Source: CAZYTO01 sp964650405 (lineage in GTDB: Bacteria; Acidobacteriota; Thermoanaerobaculia; Gp7-AA8). Taken from it: a stretch of 23,588 nucleotides of DNA. The stretch covers positions 1 through 23,588 of the forward strand of contig CAZYTO010000053.1 in the NCBI GenBank assembly GCA_964650405.1, given 5' to 3'. This document shows positions 16,501-23,236 of this stretch, one piece after another (the stretch's first letter is position 1; each line of letters opens with the position of its first letter). The notes under the pieces were generated by a model, which did not search any database, was not told where the DNA came from, and saw only the letters and a list, made by a program, of their open reading frames with translations. Position numbers and translations under genes: made by a program.

Positions 16501-19500
16501 CGATCGTCTTCGTATGTCGGCCCCCGTCGAACCAGAAAGCTGTCGTTCCATCGCTCGATGGGACGATGACTCCGGTGCTCTTGAAGGGCGGGAAGATGTT
16601 CGTCGTGCGGCGGATGACGTTGAGGTCGTAGTCTGCGATGAGCAGACTCCCATCCGCGGCGACCTTCACATCCCATGGGTAGTCGACGTCGGCCGCGCGC
16701 GCCAGCATGCCATCGGGCGGCAGGATGCCGTTGGCCGTGTCCTTGCCGGAACCGGCGATCGTAGTGAGGATGCCGTCCGGCGAGACGCCGAGGACCTTCG
16801 CGCCGGTCAGGTCGGCGATGACGACGGTGCCATCCGCCGCGACCGAGAAGCCCCAGTTGAGGTGCAGACCCGCATTGGGGCGTGACGGCAGCATTCCGCT
16901 CGTCGCAGGCTGCCCGTCCAGGAGGAACGGCAGATTGCGATTGTACGTGCCGGCCACCGTTCTGATCATGCCGTCCGGCGTGATGCGGCGGATGACCATC
17001 GAGTCGCTGATGTAGACGCTGCCGTCCGGGCCGACCGCGATTCCGAGCGGCTCGACGCCCGTTTTCGTGGCGATGCCGTCGGGCGTCTCAAAGGAGTGGG
17101 TATCGTCGCCCGCGATCTTCGTCACGATGCCGTCCGTCCCGACCTTGAGCACGCGGAAGGCGTCAGCGATGTAGAGGGTGTTATCCGGGCCGACGGCGAT
17201 ACCCTGCGGATCGATCCCGATGCCGGTGGCCTTCAGTCCGTCGATGCCGGTCGTCGTGGCGGTGCCGTTGCCAGCCACGGTGACGAAGAGGCCGTTCACG
17301 ATCTTGCGCACGCGGCCGTTGAACTCATCGTTGATGTAGACGCTGCCATCGGGACCGACCGCGATGTCCCAGGGACTGATCGGGTTGCCGAGGGCCGGCT
17401 GTCCGTCCGGAGTGAAACCGAAGCTGTTGTACTTCCCGGCGTACTGCGTGATGACGCCCTTCGTGTCGACGTGCCAGACCGCAGCAGAGCTGTCAACGAA
17501 ATAGAACGAGCCGTCGGGAGCCGGGGCCACCGAATACGCGTAGCCAAGCGGCGTGGCGGTGGCCTTGGCGCCGTCGACGGTCGTGCAGCAATCGGCATTG
17601 CCGGCCACGGTGTAGATACCGAATTGGCCGTTCTGGTCCGGGTCGCCCGCCCGCTGGGTGCCGCCCGCCTCGTAGATCGTCTTGCCGTTGCTGTCGTAGA
17701 ACTGCTGGGCGTTCAGCGTCCAGCCGCCGAAGCCGGCGTTCTGCATCCCGTAGTGGCCGAGCTGGAGCTGATAGCTCTGGCTGAGCGAGATCGTCGCCCG
17801 CGCGCCCATGAGCGTCGTGCCATCACTCGGGCGCGCCCAGGCGTTCTGCCCGGACGTCGGCTTCCCGTAGTAGTTCGGATAGACGTAGTCGATGGTCACG
17901 AACGCTGTCTGCTCGCCCTGGACCTTCCGGCCGTACGCATCGAGACCGTCCCAGACGAACGTGTAGTCGAGGTTGGGCTGCGGCGCGAATGTCTGCGTGA
18001 TCGAGCGCCCGGCGATGACGATGGCCAGGTTGATGGCGCGCAGCGAGGCTGGAACGGTGGCCCCGCTGAGGTGAATGACGGCCTTGTACTGCGACCGCGC
18101 CGCGCGGGAGCTGACGTACTCGAGGCTGTACGGCGTGCCCGTGACGGCCACGCTTTCCCCGAGCGTCTGGTTGGAGCACTCGACGATCGAGTAGCCGGAT
18201 TGCTGGCTCCCGATCGAGCAGGAGCCGCGGCTCGGCGCGGGGATGCCCCACGCCGGTGGCTGACCGGGCGTGGTGGCATCGTCCGGCAGAACGATGGGCA
18301 GATTCGCGTCAAACGGCGTGAAGTGCGTGACAGCCATGCGCCAGAGGGTCTGACCGGCCGGGTAGAGAGCGGCGAGCTGCTGCAGTTCCGCGGCATCGAT
18401 CCCGGCGGCTGTAAGTGTCGCGGCGTCGTCTGCGATTCCGTCGCCGTTGGTATCAACCGTCGCCGATCCGCCGGAGACCGCGAGCACCTTCAGGACGACG
18501 CCGTTCGCGGAGGCCTTCCAGGAAGCCGCGCCGCGGTCGTAGTAGCCGGCCGGAACGATGGTTCCCACCGGCGCGCCGAGGAAGTTCTCCACGTAGAACG
18601 GTACCGGTTTCGAAAACTGTATGGACGCGGCACCGATCGTGGTGGCTTCGTCGGCCGTCAGATCGACGCAGTAGGTGTAGCCGCTCGTGGCGGGCAGCGC
18701 CGCCGGCATGGCCTGCTTGCCGCTCGCGCCGACCGTGAACTCGGTGGCACGCACGGTGAGCGCGGTAGCCGGCTGCGAGCTGCCGTCCGGCATGACGAGT
18801 GCGGCGGTCGTTGCGGCGGGGAAAACGAGCGTCGCGCGGCGCGAGCCGTCCGTATCGCTCATCACCGAGGCGCGGGCGATCTGCGGCCCCGCCGCGTTCA
18901 TGGCCACCTTCGTGGCCCGGCCGTCGTAGGCCACGAGGACGACGTCGTCGAGTACCTTGCGCTCGTGCCACTGCGACGGCAGCAGGCGCTGGGCGGCGAG
19001 ATAGCCGTTCTTGGCGAACTGCAGGGAGACCGCGCCGCCGCCGTTGAGCGCAAGCTCGTAACCGCCGTCGGCCCGCGTCACCGTCTCACCGTATTCGGGA
19101 TGGGCGACGATCGTGACGTGGACGCCGGCCAGCGGCGAGCCGGACGAGTTGCGCACGAAACCGCGCACCGCCGTCAGGCGCGTGTCGTCGATGGCGTTCG
19201 GCGCCACGCCCGTCTGGATGGGATTCGCTCCCGAGTAGAGGAAGCGCATCTGCCCGGCCAGCGGCTGCACGACCGTGAGATCGTTCTGCGGAGCAACCGT
19301 CGCGGGATGCGGCACCGCCCGCACGCTGGTGACGTCGACATGGAAGGTCGCGTTGAGCGTGCCGAGAACGGCCGTAACGTCGACGCCGCCGGCGGCAGTG
19401 CCTGTGAGCACCCCGGCGGACGACACGACGCCGCCGGCGCCGCTGCCCGACCAGCCGGCCTGGCCCGTCACATCGATGCCGCCGCCGTTCGGCGAGAGGC

Positions 19501-21604
19501 CGATGGCGTTGAGCTGGAGCGTGCTTCCGGCGTCGATAGACCGGACGGCGGCGCTGATCGACAGGCCAACGACCGAGTTCGTGGAGAAATCGGTCGCTGA
19601 AGTCGCCGTGCCGCCCGCAGTCGATACCGAGATCCTTCCTGTGGCGACGCCGGCTGGCGCGATCACCGTGAGCTGAGTGGCCGAGGCGCTCTGCACCGTG
19701 GCCGGGAGTGAACCGAAGAGCACCTGGTCGCCTGCCACGTCCGTATCGAAGTTCTGACCCGTGATCGTGACGACCGTTCCGGAAGTCCCCTGACTCGGTG
19801 CGAAACTCGTGATGACCGGCGGCGCGAAATACGTAAAGGCGTGCGCGAGGGTGGCGCTTCCGATCGGTGTCGTGACGACAACGTCCGCCGCACCGGCGAC
19901 GTTCGCCGGAGTCGTGGCCGCCAGCGAGCCGCTCGTGACGGCAGTGACCAGCGCAGCGACCCCGCCGACCGTGACGGTCGTCTGACCGGCGATGAAGTTC
20001 GTGCCGGTAATCGTGAGCGCCGTACCGCCCGCGGTCTTTCCCTTCTGCGGCTGCACGGAAGCGACCGTCGGGGGCGGGGCGTAGCTGTACGCCGCGCCGA
20101 GGGTGTCACTTCCGCCCGCCGCCGCAACTTTGACGTCGACCGTGCCGGAGCCGGCCGGAGCCGTGACGAGGAGCTCGGTCGAAGAGACGAAGGTGATGCC
20201 CGTCGCTGGATTGGCGCCGAATGCCACGTTCGTTGCGCCAGGGAGAAAGCCTGTGCCGAAGACGCGCACGCTGTTGCCGCCGGTGGTCGGTCCGCCGTGC
20301 GGATAGACGGCGGCCGCATGCAGCGCGGGCATGATGATGCGCAGCGCGTCATTGCCGGTGTCGGCGATGTACAAGGCGCCGGCCAGGGCGATACCGCCCG
20401 GGCTGCTGAACTGCGCGCTCGCCGGGTCGCCGTCGGCGAGGCCCGCCTTGCCACCGCCCGCGAGCGTCGTGACCGTGACCGAGCTGCCGGCCAGGACGAT
20501 GCGGCGGATGGCGTTGTTCTTCGCGTCGGCGACGTAGAGGTTGCCGGCGTCGTCGACGGCGATGCCAGACGGTTCCTTCACCTCGGCGGTCGCGCCGCTT
20601 CCGTTCACGAATCCGCCATGGCCCGTGCCGGCGACCGTCGTGACGATACCGTTCTCGAGCTTGCGGATGACGTTGTTCTTCGTGTCGGAGATGAACACCG
20701 TACCGGCCGGGCTGACCGCGACACCCTCGGGCTGTTTGAACAGGGCCTGGAGTGCCGCACCATCGGCAAAGCCATCATGCGTGCCGCCCGCCATCGTGCC
20801 CACGACACCGGCGGGAGAGATGATCCGGATCCGGCTGTTGCCCGTGTCGGCGACGTAGACGTTGCCCGTGGCATCGACCGCGATGCCGGCCGGACTCTTG
20901 AAGCTTGCCTGCGTGCCCGTGCCGTCCGCGAAATCACCCCGTCCGGAACCGGCGAACGTCGTCACAAGACCGCTGAACGAGACGCGCCGGATGACGTTGT
21001 TCGCCGTGTCGGCGACGTAGATGACCTGGCGCGGCTCATCGACGGCGATGCCGCCCGGTGACTTGAACTGCGCCGCGGCGCCCTGCCCGTCTGTCTGTCC
21101 CGGCTTGCCGCTGCCGGCCAGGAGGGTGACGGTGCCGCTGCCGGAGACCGCGAGCAGGCGATGGTGCGCCGTGTCCGCGACGATGGCCGTCCCCGTCGAG
21201 GCGATGACTCCGGCGCCGGCGGGAGATTTCAGGACGTCATGCGCCTTGTCGGAAGCCGCCAGCGTCGTCACCCGATTGAAGGCCGGAGGCGGCGTGACCG
21301 TGAACGGAAAGGAACCGATCACCGTACCGTCCTGCACCACCTGCACGCTGCCTGTCGCCGCGGCGGACGGCACGATGCCTTCCACCAGCGCCGCCGTCCG
21401 GCTGACGAGCTGAGCGGCCGTGCCCGCGGACGTGAACGAAATCGTGAGCGTGCCGGCATCGAGGCCGCTCCCGGCGATCACGAAGCGCGCGCCCGGCGGG
21501 GCGGCCGGGGGGGCCAGCTCGCCGGCCGTGCCCGCAAGGAGCGGCGCCGCTGCGAGGGTGAGCAGTGAAAGGATGGCGAGGACGGTGGCACGAGTGCGAA
21601 GCAT
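13502..21604 (-). CDS. Teneurin-like exported RHS-repeat polymorphic toxin with JAB/DUF4329-like tip
   Basis: 2700 residues from ATG 21604, chosen because a signal peptide (TVLAILSLLTLAAAPLLAG) begins there and GGGGAG lies seven bases upstream; the frame extends to 21703. Order: TIG-like domain (30-105); six NHL blades (about 120-430); three TIG domains (430-675); Ig-like domain (680-765); carboxypeptidase-regulatory domain (810-880); an FN-plug-like segment (about 1188-1300) with NLDYTFVWDGLDAYGRKVQG and GGWTL; a second six-bladed NHL propeller (about 1326-1671); YD repeats (about 1675-2445); and the RHS-associated core ending at DPSGLD (2544-2549). The 151-residue tip has HTHP at 2625-2628 and YTVSRLGIWKV, a JAB/DUF4329-like pattern. 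RHS cores form a shell and self-cleave near the DPxGL motif to free the tip. Composition falls from the N- to the C-terminal coding part. The tip's target is unknown. Confidence 0.92.
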   Translation of the reverse strand: MLRTRATVLAILSLLTLAAAPLLAGTAGELAPPAAPPGARFVIAGSGLDAGTLTISFTSAGTAAQLVSRTAALVEGIVPSAAATGSVQVVQDGTVIGSFPFTVTPPPAFNRVTTLAASDKAHDVLKSPAGAGVIASTGTAIVADTAHHRLLAVSGSGTVTLLAGSGKPGQTDGQGAAAQFKSPGGIAVDEPRQVIYVADTANNVIRRVSFSGLVTTFAGSGRGDFADGTGTQASFKSPAGIAVDATGNVYVADTGNSRIRIISPAGVVGTMAGGTHDGFADGAALQALFKQPEGVAVSPAGTVFISDTKNNVIRKLENGIVTTVAGTGHGGFVNGSGATAEVKEPSGIAVDDAGNLYVADAKNNAIRRIVLAGSSVTVTTLAGGGKAGLADGDPASAQFSSPGGIALAGALYIADTGNDALRIIMPALHAAAVYPHGGPTTGGNSVRVFGTGFLPGATNVAFGANPATGITFVSSTELLVTAPAGSGTVDVKVAAAGGSDTLGAAYSYAPPPTVASVQPQKGKTAGGTALTITGTNFIAGQTTVTVGGVAALVTAVTSGSLAATTPANVAGAADVVVTTPIGSATLAHAFTYFAPPVITSFAPSQGTSGTVVTITGQNFDTDVAGDQVLFGSLPATVQSASATQLTVIAPAGVATGRISVSTAGGTATSATDFSTNSVVGLSISAAVRSIDAGSTLQLNAIGLSPNGGGIDVTGQAGWSGSGAGGVVSSAGVLTGTAAGGVDVTAVLGTLNATFHVDVTSVRAVPHPATVAPQNDLTVVQPLAGQMRFLYSGANPIQTGVAPNAIDDTRLTAVRGFVRNSSGSPLAGVHVTIVAHPEYGETVTRADGGYELALNGGGAVSLQFAKNGYLAAQRLLPSQWHERKVLDDVVLVAYDGRATKVAMNAAGPQIARASVMSDTDGSRRATLVFPAATTAALVMPDGSSQPATALTVRATEFTVGASGKQAMPAALPATSGYTYCVDLTADEATTIGAASIQFSKPVPFYVENFLGAPVGTIVPAGYYDRGAASWKASANGVVLKVLAVSGGSATVDTNGDGIADDAATLTAAGIDAAELQQLAALYPAGQTLWRMAVTHFTPFDANLPIVLPDDATTPGQPPAWGIPAPSRGSCSIGSQQSGYSIVECSNQTLGESVAVTGTPYSLEYVSSRAARSQYKAVIHLSGATVPASLRAINLAIVIAGRSITQTFAPQPNLDYTFVWDGLDAYGRKVQGEQTAFVTIDYVYPNYYGKPTSGQNAWARPSDGTTLMGARATISLSQSYQLQLGHYGMQNAGFGGWTLNAQQFYDSNGKTIYEAGGTQRAGDPDQNGQFGIYTVAGNADCCTTVDGAKATATPLGYAYSVAPAPDGSFYFVDSSAAVWHVDTKGVITQYAGKYNSFGFTPDGQPALGNPISPWDIAVGPDGSVYINDEFNGRVRKIVNGLFVTVAGNGTATTTGIDGLKATGIGIDPQGIAVGPDNTLYIADAFRVLKVGTDGIVTKIAGDDTHSFETPDGIATKTGVEPLGIAVGPDGSVYISDSMVIRRITPDGMIRTVAGTYNRNLPFLLDGQPATSGMLPSRPNAGLHLNWGFSVAADGTVVIADLTGAKVLGVSPDGILTTIAGSGKDTANGILPPDGMLARAADVDYPWDVKVAADGSLLIADYDLNVIRRTTNIFPPFKSTGVIVPSSDGTTAFWFDGGRHTKTIDTLTGVTLESFTYDANGLLAAITDLDSNVTTIERNGQGDPAAIVAPSGQRTTLTMTDGNLASITNPAGEAFQFQYDVNGLLSQTTDTRGGLHNFTYDADGLLIRDAGPDGGFLSFARSGAGYNYVVTRTTAEGRTDAFSAALPGQTADQRVHIGADGVPTSVAYAGATSQVTAPDGSVARSDENPDPRYGMLAPFTGASTLVVGTHTLTTLYTRTVSLSDPQDPFSLLKLTDITASNGRRWTSVYDAQAHTLVSTSPAGRQVTTAFDSKGRVSSVSPAGLAPLTWTYNSLGQLVSQQRGARTVTLAYDSYRRLAAVTDPLHRTVSYSYDDANRLISETHADGQIIRFSYDAAGNVSSVTPPNRPRHAFTYTPVDLVDTYTSPSVAGGGGATQYHYNKDRDLLLLTRPDNRTVTFEYDGGARMAAVHIARGDYRYAYNAHGQLSSVTSPDDLSLTYTYDGALLTGIDVGGALPLASVRFAYDSSLRLATETIAGVSIQYGYDADDLLTTEGALGLTRDSQTGLVIGATLDSVNDTWTYDPYAVEASHAVSVAGAQIFTQQFTRNDLGKITAKAETILGQAHTYEYSYDDAGRIQTVTTDGAMSTTYVYDVNGNRLSRVRGAVSETGSVDDQDRLLSYAGTAFSYGENGELASKTDANGTTSYRYDEMGNLFQVTLPLGAVITYLSDAGNHRVAKLVDGAVVKRWLYEGGRIVAELDTLGNVLTRFIYGTRTNVPEYFISNGMSYRIVADQLGSPRLVIETQSGYVAEQIDYDEFGRVLQDTNPGLQPFGFAGGLVDMHTGLIRYGARDYDPSIGRWTVKDPIAFAGGDENLYAYVFGDPVNLVDPSGLDTLTSDQTVRQAFYDLWRESAYGNDPLHRERAAWITRDPKTGAYGCVRWPWSAKSNAETWDTKKDGPIPTTMVAQAHTHPNAGPGYNSSPKPSIGGTADNPHDDYAAAQIGQPVYTVSRLGIWKVDPKGNVTQEAGPEWNKGLNPKQCTCKP

Positions 21605-21611
21605 GGAAACT

Positions 21612-21617
21612 CTCCCC
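21612..21617 (-). promoter_or_regulatory. Ribosome binding site of the RHS gene
   Basis: GGGGAG on the minus strand, seven bases before ATG 21604. It decides the start against the longer open frame reaching 21703, whose first 33 codons precede the signal peptide and have no such site. Confidence 0.75.
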
Positions 21618-21685
21618 AATGACGCCTCAAAGGCGCCGTGAGCACGTCGATTCTGTTCGTTCCGATGACCCGAAATGAGCGGCGC

Positions 21686-21714
21686 AGAATACACGCCCCT
21701 CACTGACCTGTCTA
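21686..21714 (-). promoter_or_regulatory. Probable sigma-70-type promoter of the RHS operon
   Basis: On the minus strand TAGACA (21714-21709, five of six consensus matches), a 17-base spacer, then TATTCT (21691-21686, four of six). Transcription would start near 21679, giving a leader of about 75 bases with the GGGGAG site. Confidence 0.5.
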
Positions 21715-22144
21715 CCTCGGGACGTCTGTAATGCGTGAGATTCCTATATAAAGTATGTGAATCCCGCTCGTCTGTCTGCGGTGCGTTTCCGTTCTGACGA
21801 GCTCAGACACCGGATCGTTTCGCTCCCGCCCCACATTCGACACTTGTGCGCACAACCTTAAGCGCCTCAATGTTTCGTATCCGTAATGAAATGGTGGTGG
21901 CTGGCGTGCGGCGGCGCCGGGTGGTCAGCAGCAGGCCCTGCCGCTGGGCACGTAGGTCTCTCGATCAAGTTCCCGCTCGGTGAGAGTGATGTAGAGGAGG
22001 GCGATTCACGCGCGGCGTCGATTCGCGGCACCAGCCACCATAAGGTATCGGACACGGGGTCTCCGCGGGGCTCGCGATTGCATAATGCAGAGACGTTCAT
22101 TGTGAGGCGGAGACGTTAAGCGTTGTGCTGAGCACTGTCCAGTA
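21715..22144. other. Intergenic region upstream of the RHS gene
   Basis: No gene can be supported. An AT-rich patch (CTATATAAAGTATG, about 21747-21760) is flanked by GATTC/GAATC inverted repeats and contrasts with the GC-rich surroundings; it lies upstream of the proposed RHS promoter. The octamer GAGACGTT occurs twice as a direct repeat, at 22090 and 22110, exactly 20 bases apart, between the AraC-type gene and the RHS gene. Short frames on both strands cover 21867-22119 but look non-coding. Confidence 0.5.
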
Positions 22145-22519
22145 TCATTTCCGGGTACGAAGGCGGCGATATTCGGCCGGGGACAGGTCGAGGCGGGTCC
22201 GGAAGGCGCGTTGCAGCGTGGCCCGGGTGCCGAATCCGCTCTTTGCGGCAATTTCGTCGTTGGTGTCATCGGATTCCGCGAGGAGAGCCATGGCCCGGCG
22301 GATCTGCAGCTCGCGCAGGATCTCGCCGGGAGAGGCCCGCAGCCCGGCCCGGAAGATGCGCCGGACCTGGGAGGGGTCGAGCCCGAGGCGCGCGGCGAAT
22401 TCATCGACGCGGGCCGCGCCGCGCGTCCGGGCGCAGTCATCGAGATAGGCGTCGATGAGGTGGAGAAGGGCGTCGGCATCCCACCCCGATCGCCGCTCCC
22501 GGCGGGTGCGTTGCTGCAC
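22145..22519 (-). CDS. AraC-family DNA-binding protein, stand-alone HTH domain
   Basis: 124 residues from GTG 22519, with AAGGGA about 11 bases upstream. The whole protein is one AraC-type DNA-binding domain: a first helix-turn-helix (VDEFAARLGLDPSQVRRIF) and a second (NDEIAAKSGFGTRATLQRAF) followed by the signature end LSPAEYRRLR. Family members usually carry a sensor domain in front; here there is only a short basic leader, so it either acts without a ligand or depends on another protein. It is transcribed towards the RHS gene and both are on the minus strand, 540 bases apart. It could act on the GAGACGTT direct repeat just past its own stop codon, since AraC proteins bind repeats about two helical turns apart; that link is inference. 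Confidence 0.85.
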   Translation of the reverse strand: MQQRTRRERRSGWDADALLHLIDAYLDDCARTRGAARVDEFAARLGLDPSQVRRIFRAGLRASPGEILRELQIRRAMALLAESDDTNDEIAAKSGFGTRATLQRAFRTRLDLSPAEYRRLRTRK

Positions 22520-22579
22520 GGAGACGCGTTCCCTTCTCGCGTGCGGCCGTGTTTCAGGCAGGGCATCCGCACGCGGAGC

Positions 22580-22585
22580 TATACT
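22580..22585 (+). promoter_or_regulatory. -10 box of a candidate small RNA
   Basis: TATACT matches the -10 consensus at five of six positions. No good -35 box is seen at 16-18 bases upstream. A transcript would begin around 22591-22593, right before the first structured stem of the candidate RNA. Confidence 0.4.
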
Positions 22586-22591
22586 TCAGGC

Positions 22592-22704
22592 TGTACGGCG
22601 GCGACCGTTCCCTCGACAAGTCAACAGCCGGGAAGCGCCCCACGCTTGCGGCTCCGCCGTCAGGGGTTCCGGCCGGCCTGACACGGCCGGAGCCCTTCGT
22701 TTTT
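22592..22704 (+). ncRNA. Candidate structured small RNA or attenuator leader, family unknown
   Basis: About 113 bases. A closing stem ACGGCGG/CCGCCGT (22595-22601 with 22654-22660) surrounds an inner stem TTCCC/GGGAA (22608-22612 with 22630-22634) and a hairpin AAGCG-CCCCA-CGCTT (22633-22647; two bases compete with the inner stem). It ends in a strong intrinsic terminator. A -10 box sits at the right distance upstream. I recognise no known RNA family: it lacks the conserved bases of SRP RNA, of TPP, cobalamin or c-di-GMP riboswitches, and is short for 6S RNA. It could be a free small RNA, or a regulated leader of the XRE gene 152 bases downstream. Confidence 0.45.
22664..22704 (+). terminator. 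Strong intrinsic terminator
   Basis: A 12-bp stem with one G-T wobble (22664-22675 with 22684-22695), an eight-base loop, then TTCGTTTTT. It works only in the plus direction, because the minus side has no T-tract. There is no plus-strand protein gene upstream for it to end, which is the main reason to propose an RNA gene here. Confidence 0.75.
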
Positions 22705-22776
22705 CCGCCGCCCGCACGGCTTCGTCCGAGGCGGCAATTTCAAGTGTAGCACCATACCGGCAGAATTGTGTACAAA

Positions 22777-22800
22777 CTTTGCCCGTTACGTACGTCAAAG
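22777..22800. promoter_or_regulatory. Inverted repeat upstream of the XRE gene, possible operator
   Basis: CTTTG (22777-22781) and CAAAG (22796-22800) flank a 14-base spacer that ends in the palindrome ACGTACGT. A weak promoter (TTGCCC 22779, TATTGC 22803, 18-base spacer) overlaps it. The position 56 bases before the start codon would suit autoregulation by the XRE protein. Confidence 0.3.
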
Positions 22801-22855
22801 CCTATTGCCATCTTCCGGCGACGGGCGTACATTCGGCGTAGGTCAGGGATCACCG

Positions 22856-23236
22856 ATGCTATCGTCCGCACACGCCATGAGAGGCCGCCCGAAATCGGCG
22901 CACCCCGGGCAGCGGCTGCTGGAGCTGCGCCGGGAGCGCAAGTGGTCGCAGGAGCAGGTGGCCTTCAAGTCCGGCCTCACAGTCCGCACCATCCGCAACA
23001 TCGAGCGCGGCGTGACGGAGCCGGACAAGATCCACCCGGAGACGTACGAGAAGCTGGCCGCCCTCTTCGGCATCCCGGTGGAGGAGCTCGACCCGAGGCG
23101 GCGCAGGAAGTGGCTCTCCACCGCCAACGTGACCGCCGAACAGTTGCAGATCATCGAGAACATCCTGGCCCTTCCGCCCGACCGGCTGGAGGCCGTCCGC
23201 AAGGCATTGAAGCGCCTGCGGACGCGGAAGCCGTGA
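22856..23236 (+). CDS. XRE-family helix-turn-helix regulator
   Basis: 126 residues from ATG 22856, which has AGGGA about nine bases upstream; a second ATG at 22877 has no such site. The N-terminal half is a Cro/C1-type HTH (LLELRRERKWSQEQVAFKSG, then TVRTIRNIERGVTEPDKI), the fold that binds short inverted repeats as a dimer. A short linker (ELDPRRRRKWLS) leads to a C-terminal helical stretch (VTAEQLQIIENILALPPDRL) ending in a basic tail, perhaps for dimerisation. No effector domain is present. The stop codon overlaps the start of the next gene (GTGA), so the two are translated together. That next gene encodes a zinc-finger protein of the anti-sigma type, which suggests a two-gene control unit. 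The inverted repeat upstream may be its own operator. Confidence 0.85.
   Translation: MLSSAHAMRGRPKSAHPGQRLLELRRERKWSQEQVAFKSGLTVRTIRNIERGVTEPDKIHPETYEKLAALFGIPVEELDPRRRRKWLSTANVTAEQLQIIENILALPPDRLEAVRKALKRLRTRKP

Noticed and set aside
17096..19600. 834-codon open frame on the plus strand opposite the RHS gene
   Set aside because: It is antisense to recognisable TIG, NHL and FN-plug coding sequence; its translation is low-complexity Arg/Gly/Val/Asp typical of GC-rich shadow frames.
20300..21250. Regularly spaced repeats that could be mistaken for a CRISPR or minisatellite array
   Set aside because: The period is about 160 bases and codon-phased; it encodes NHL propeller blades.
21867..22119. 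Two 77-codon frames on opposite strands upstream of the RHS gene
   Set aside because: Neither shows a motif, a ribosome site or protein-like composition; both lie in the regulatory gap.
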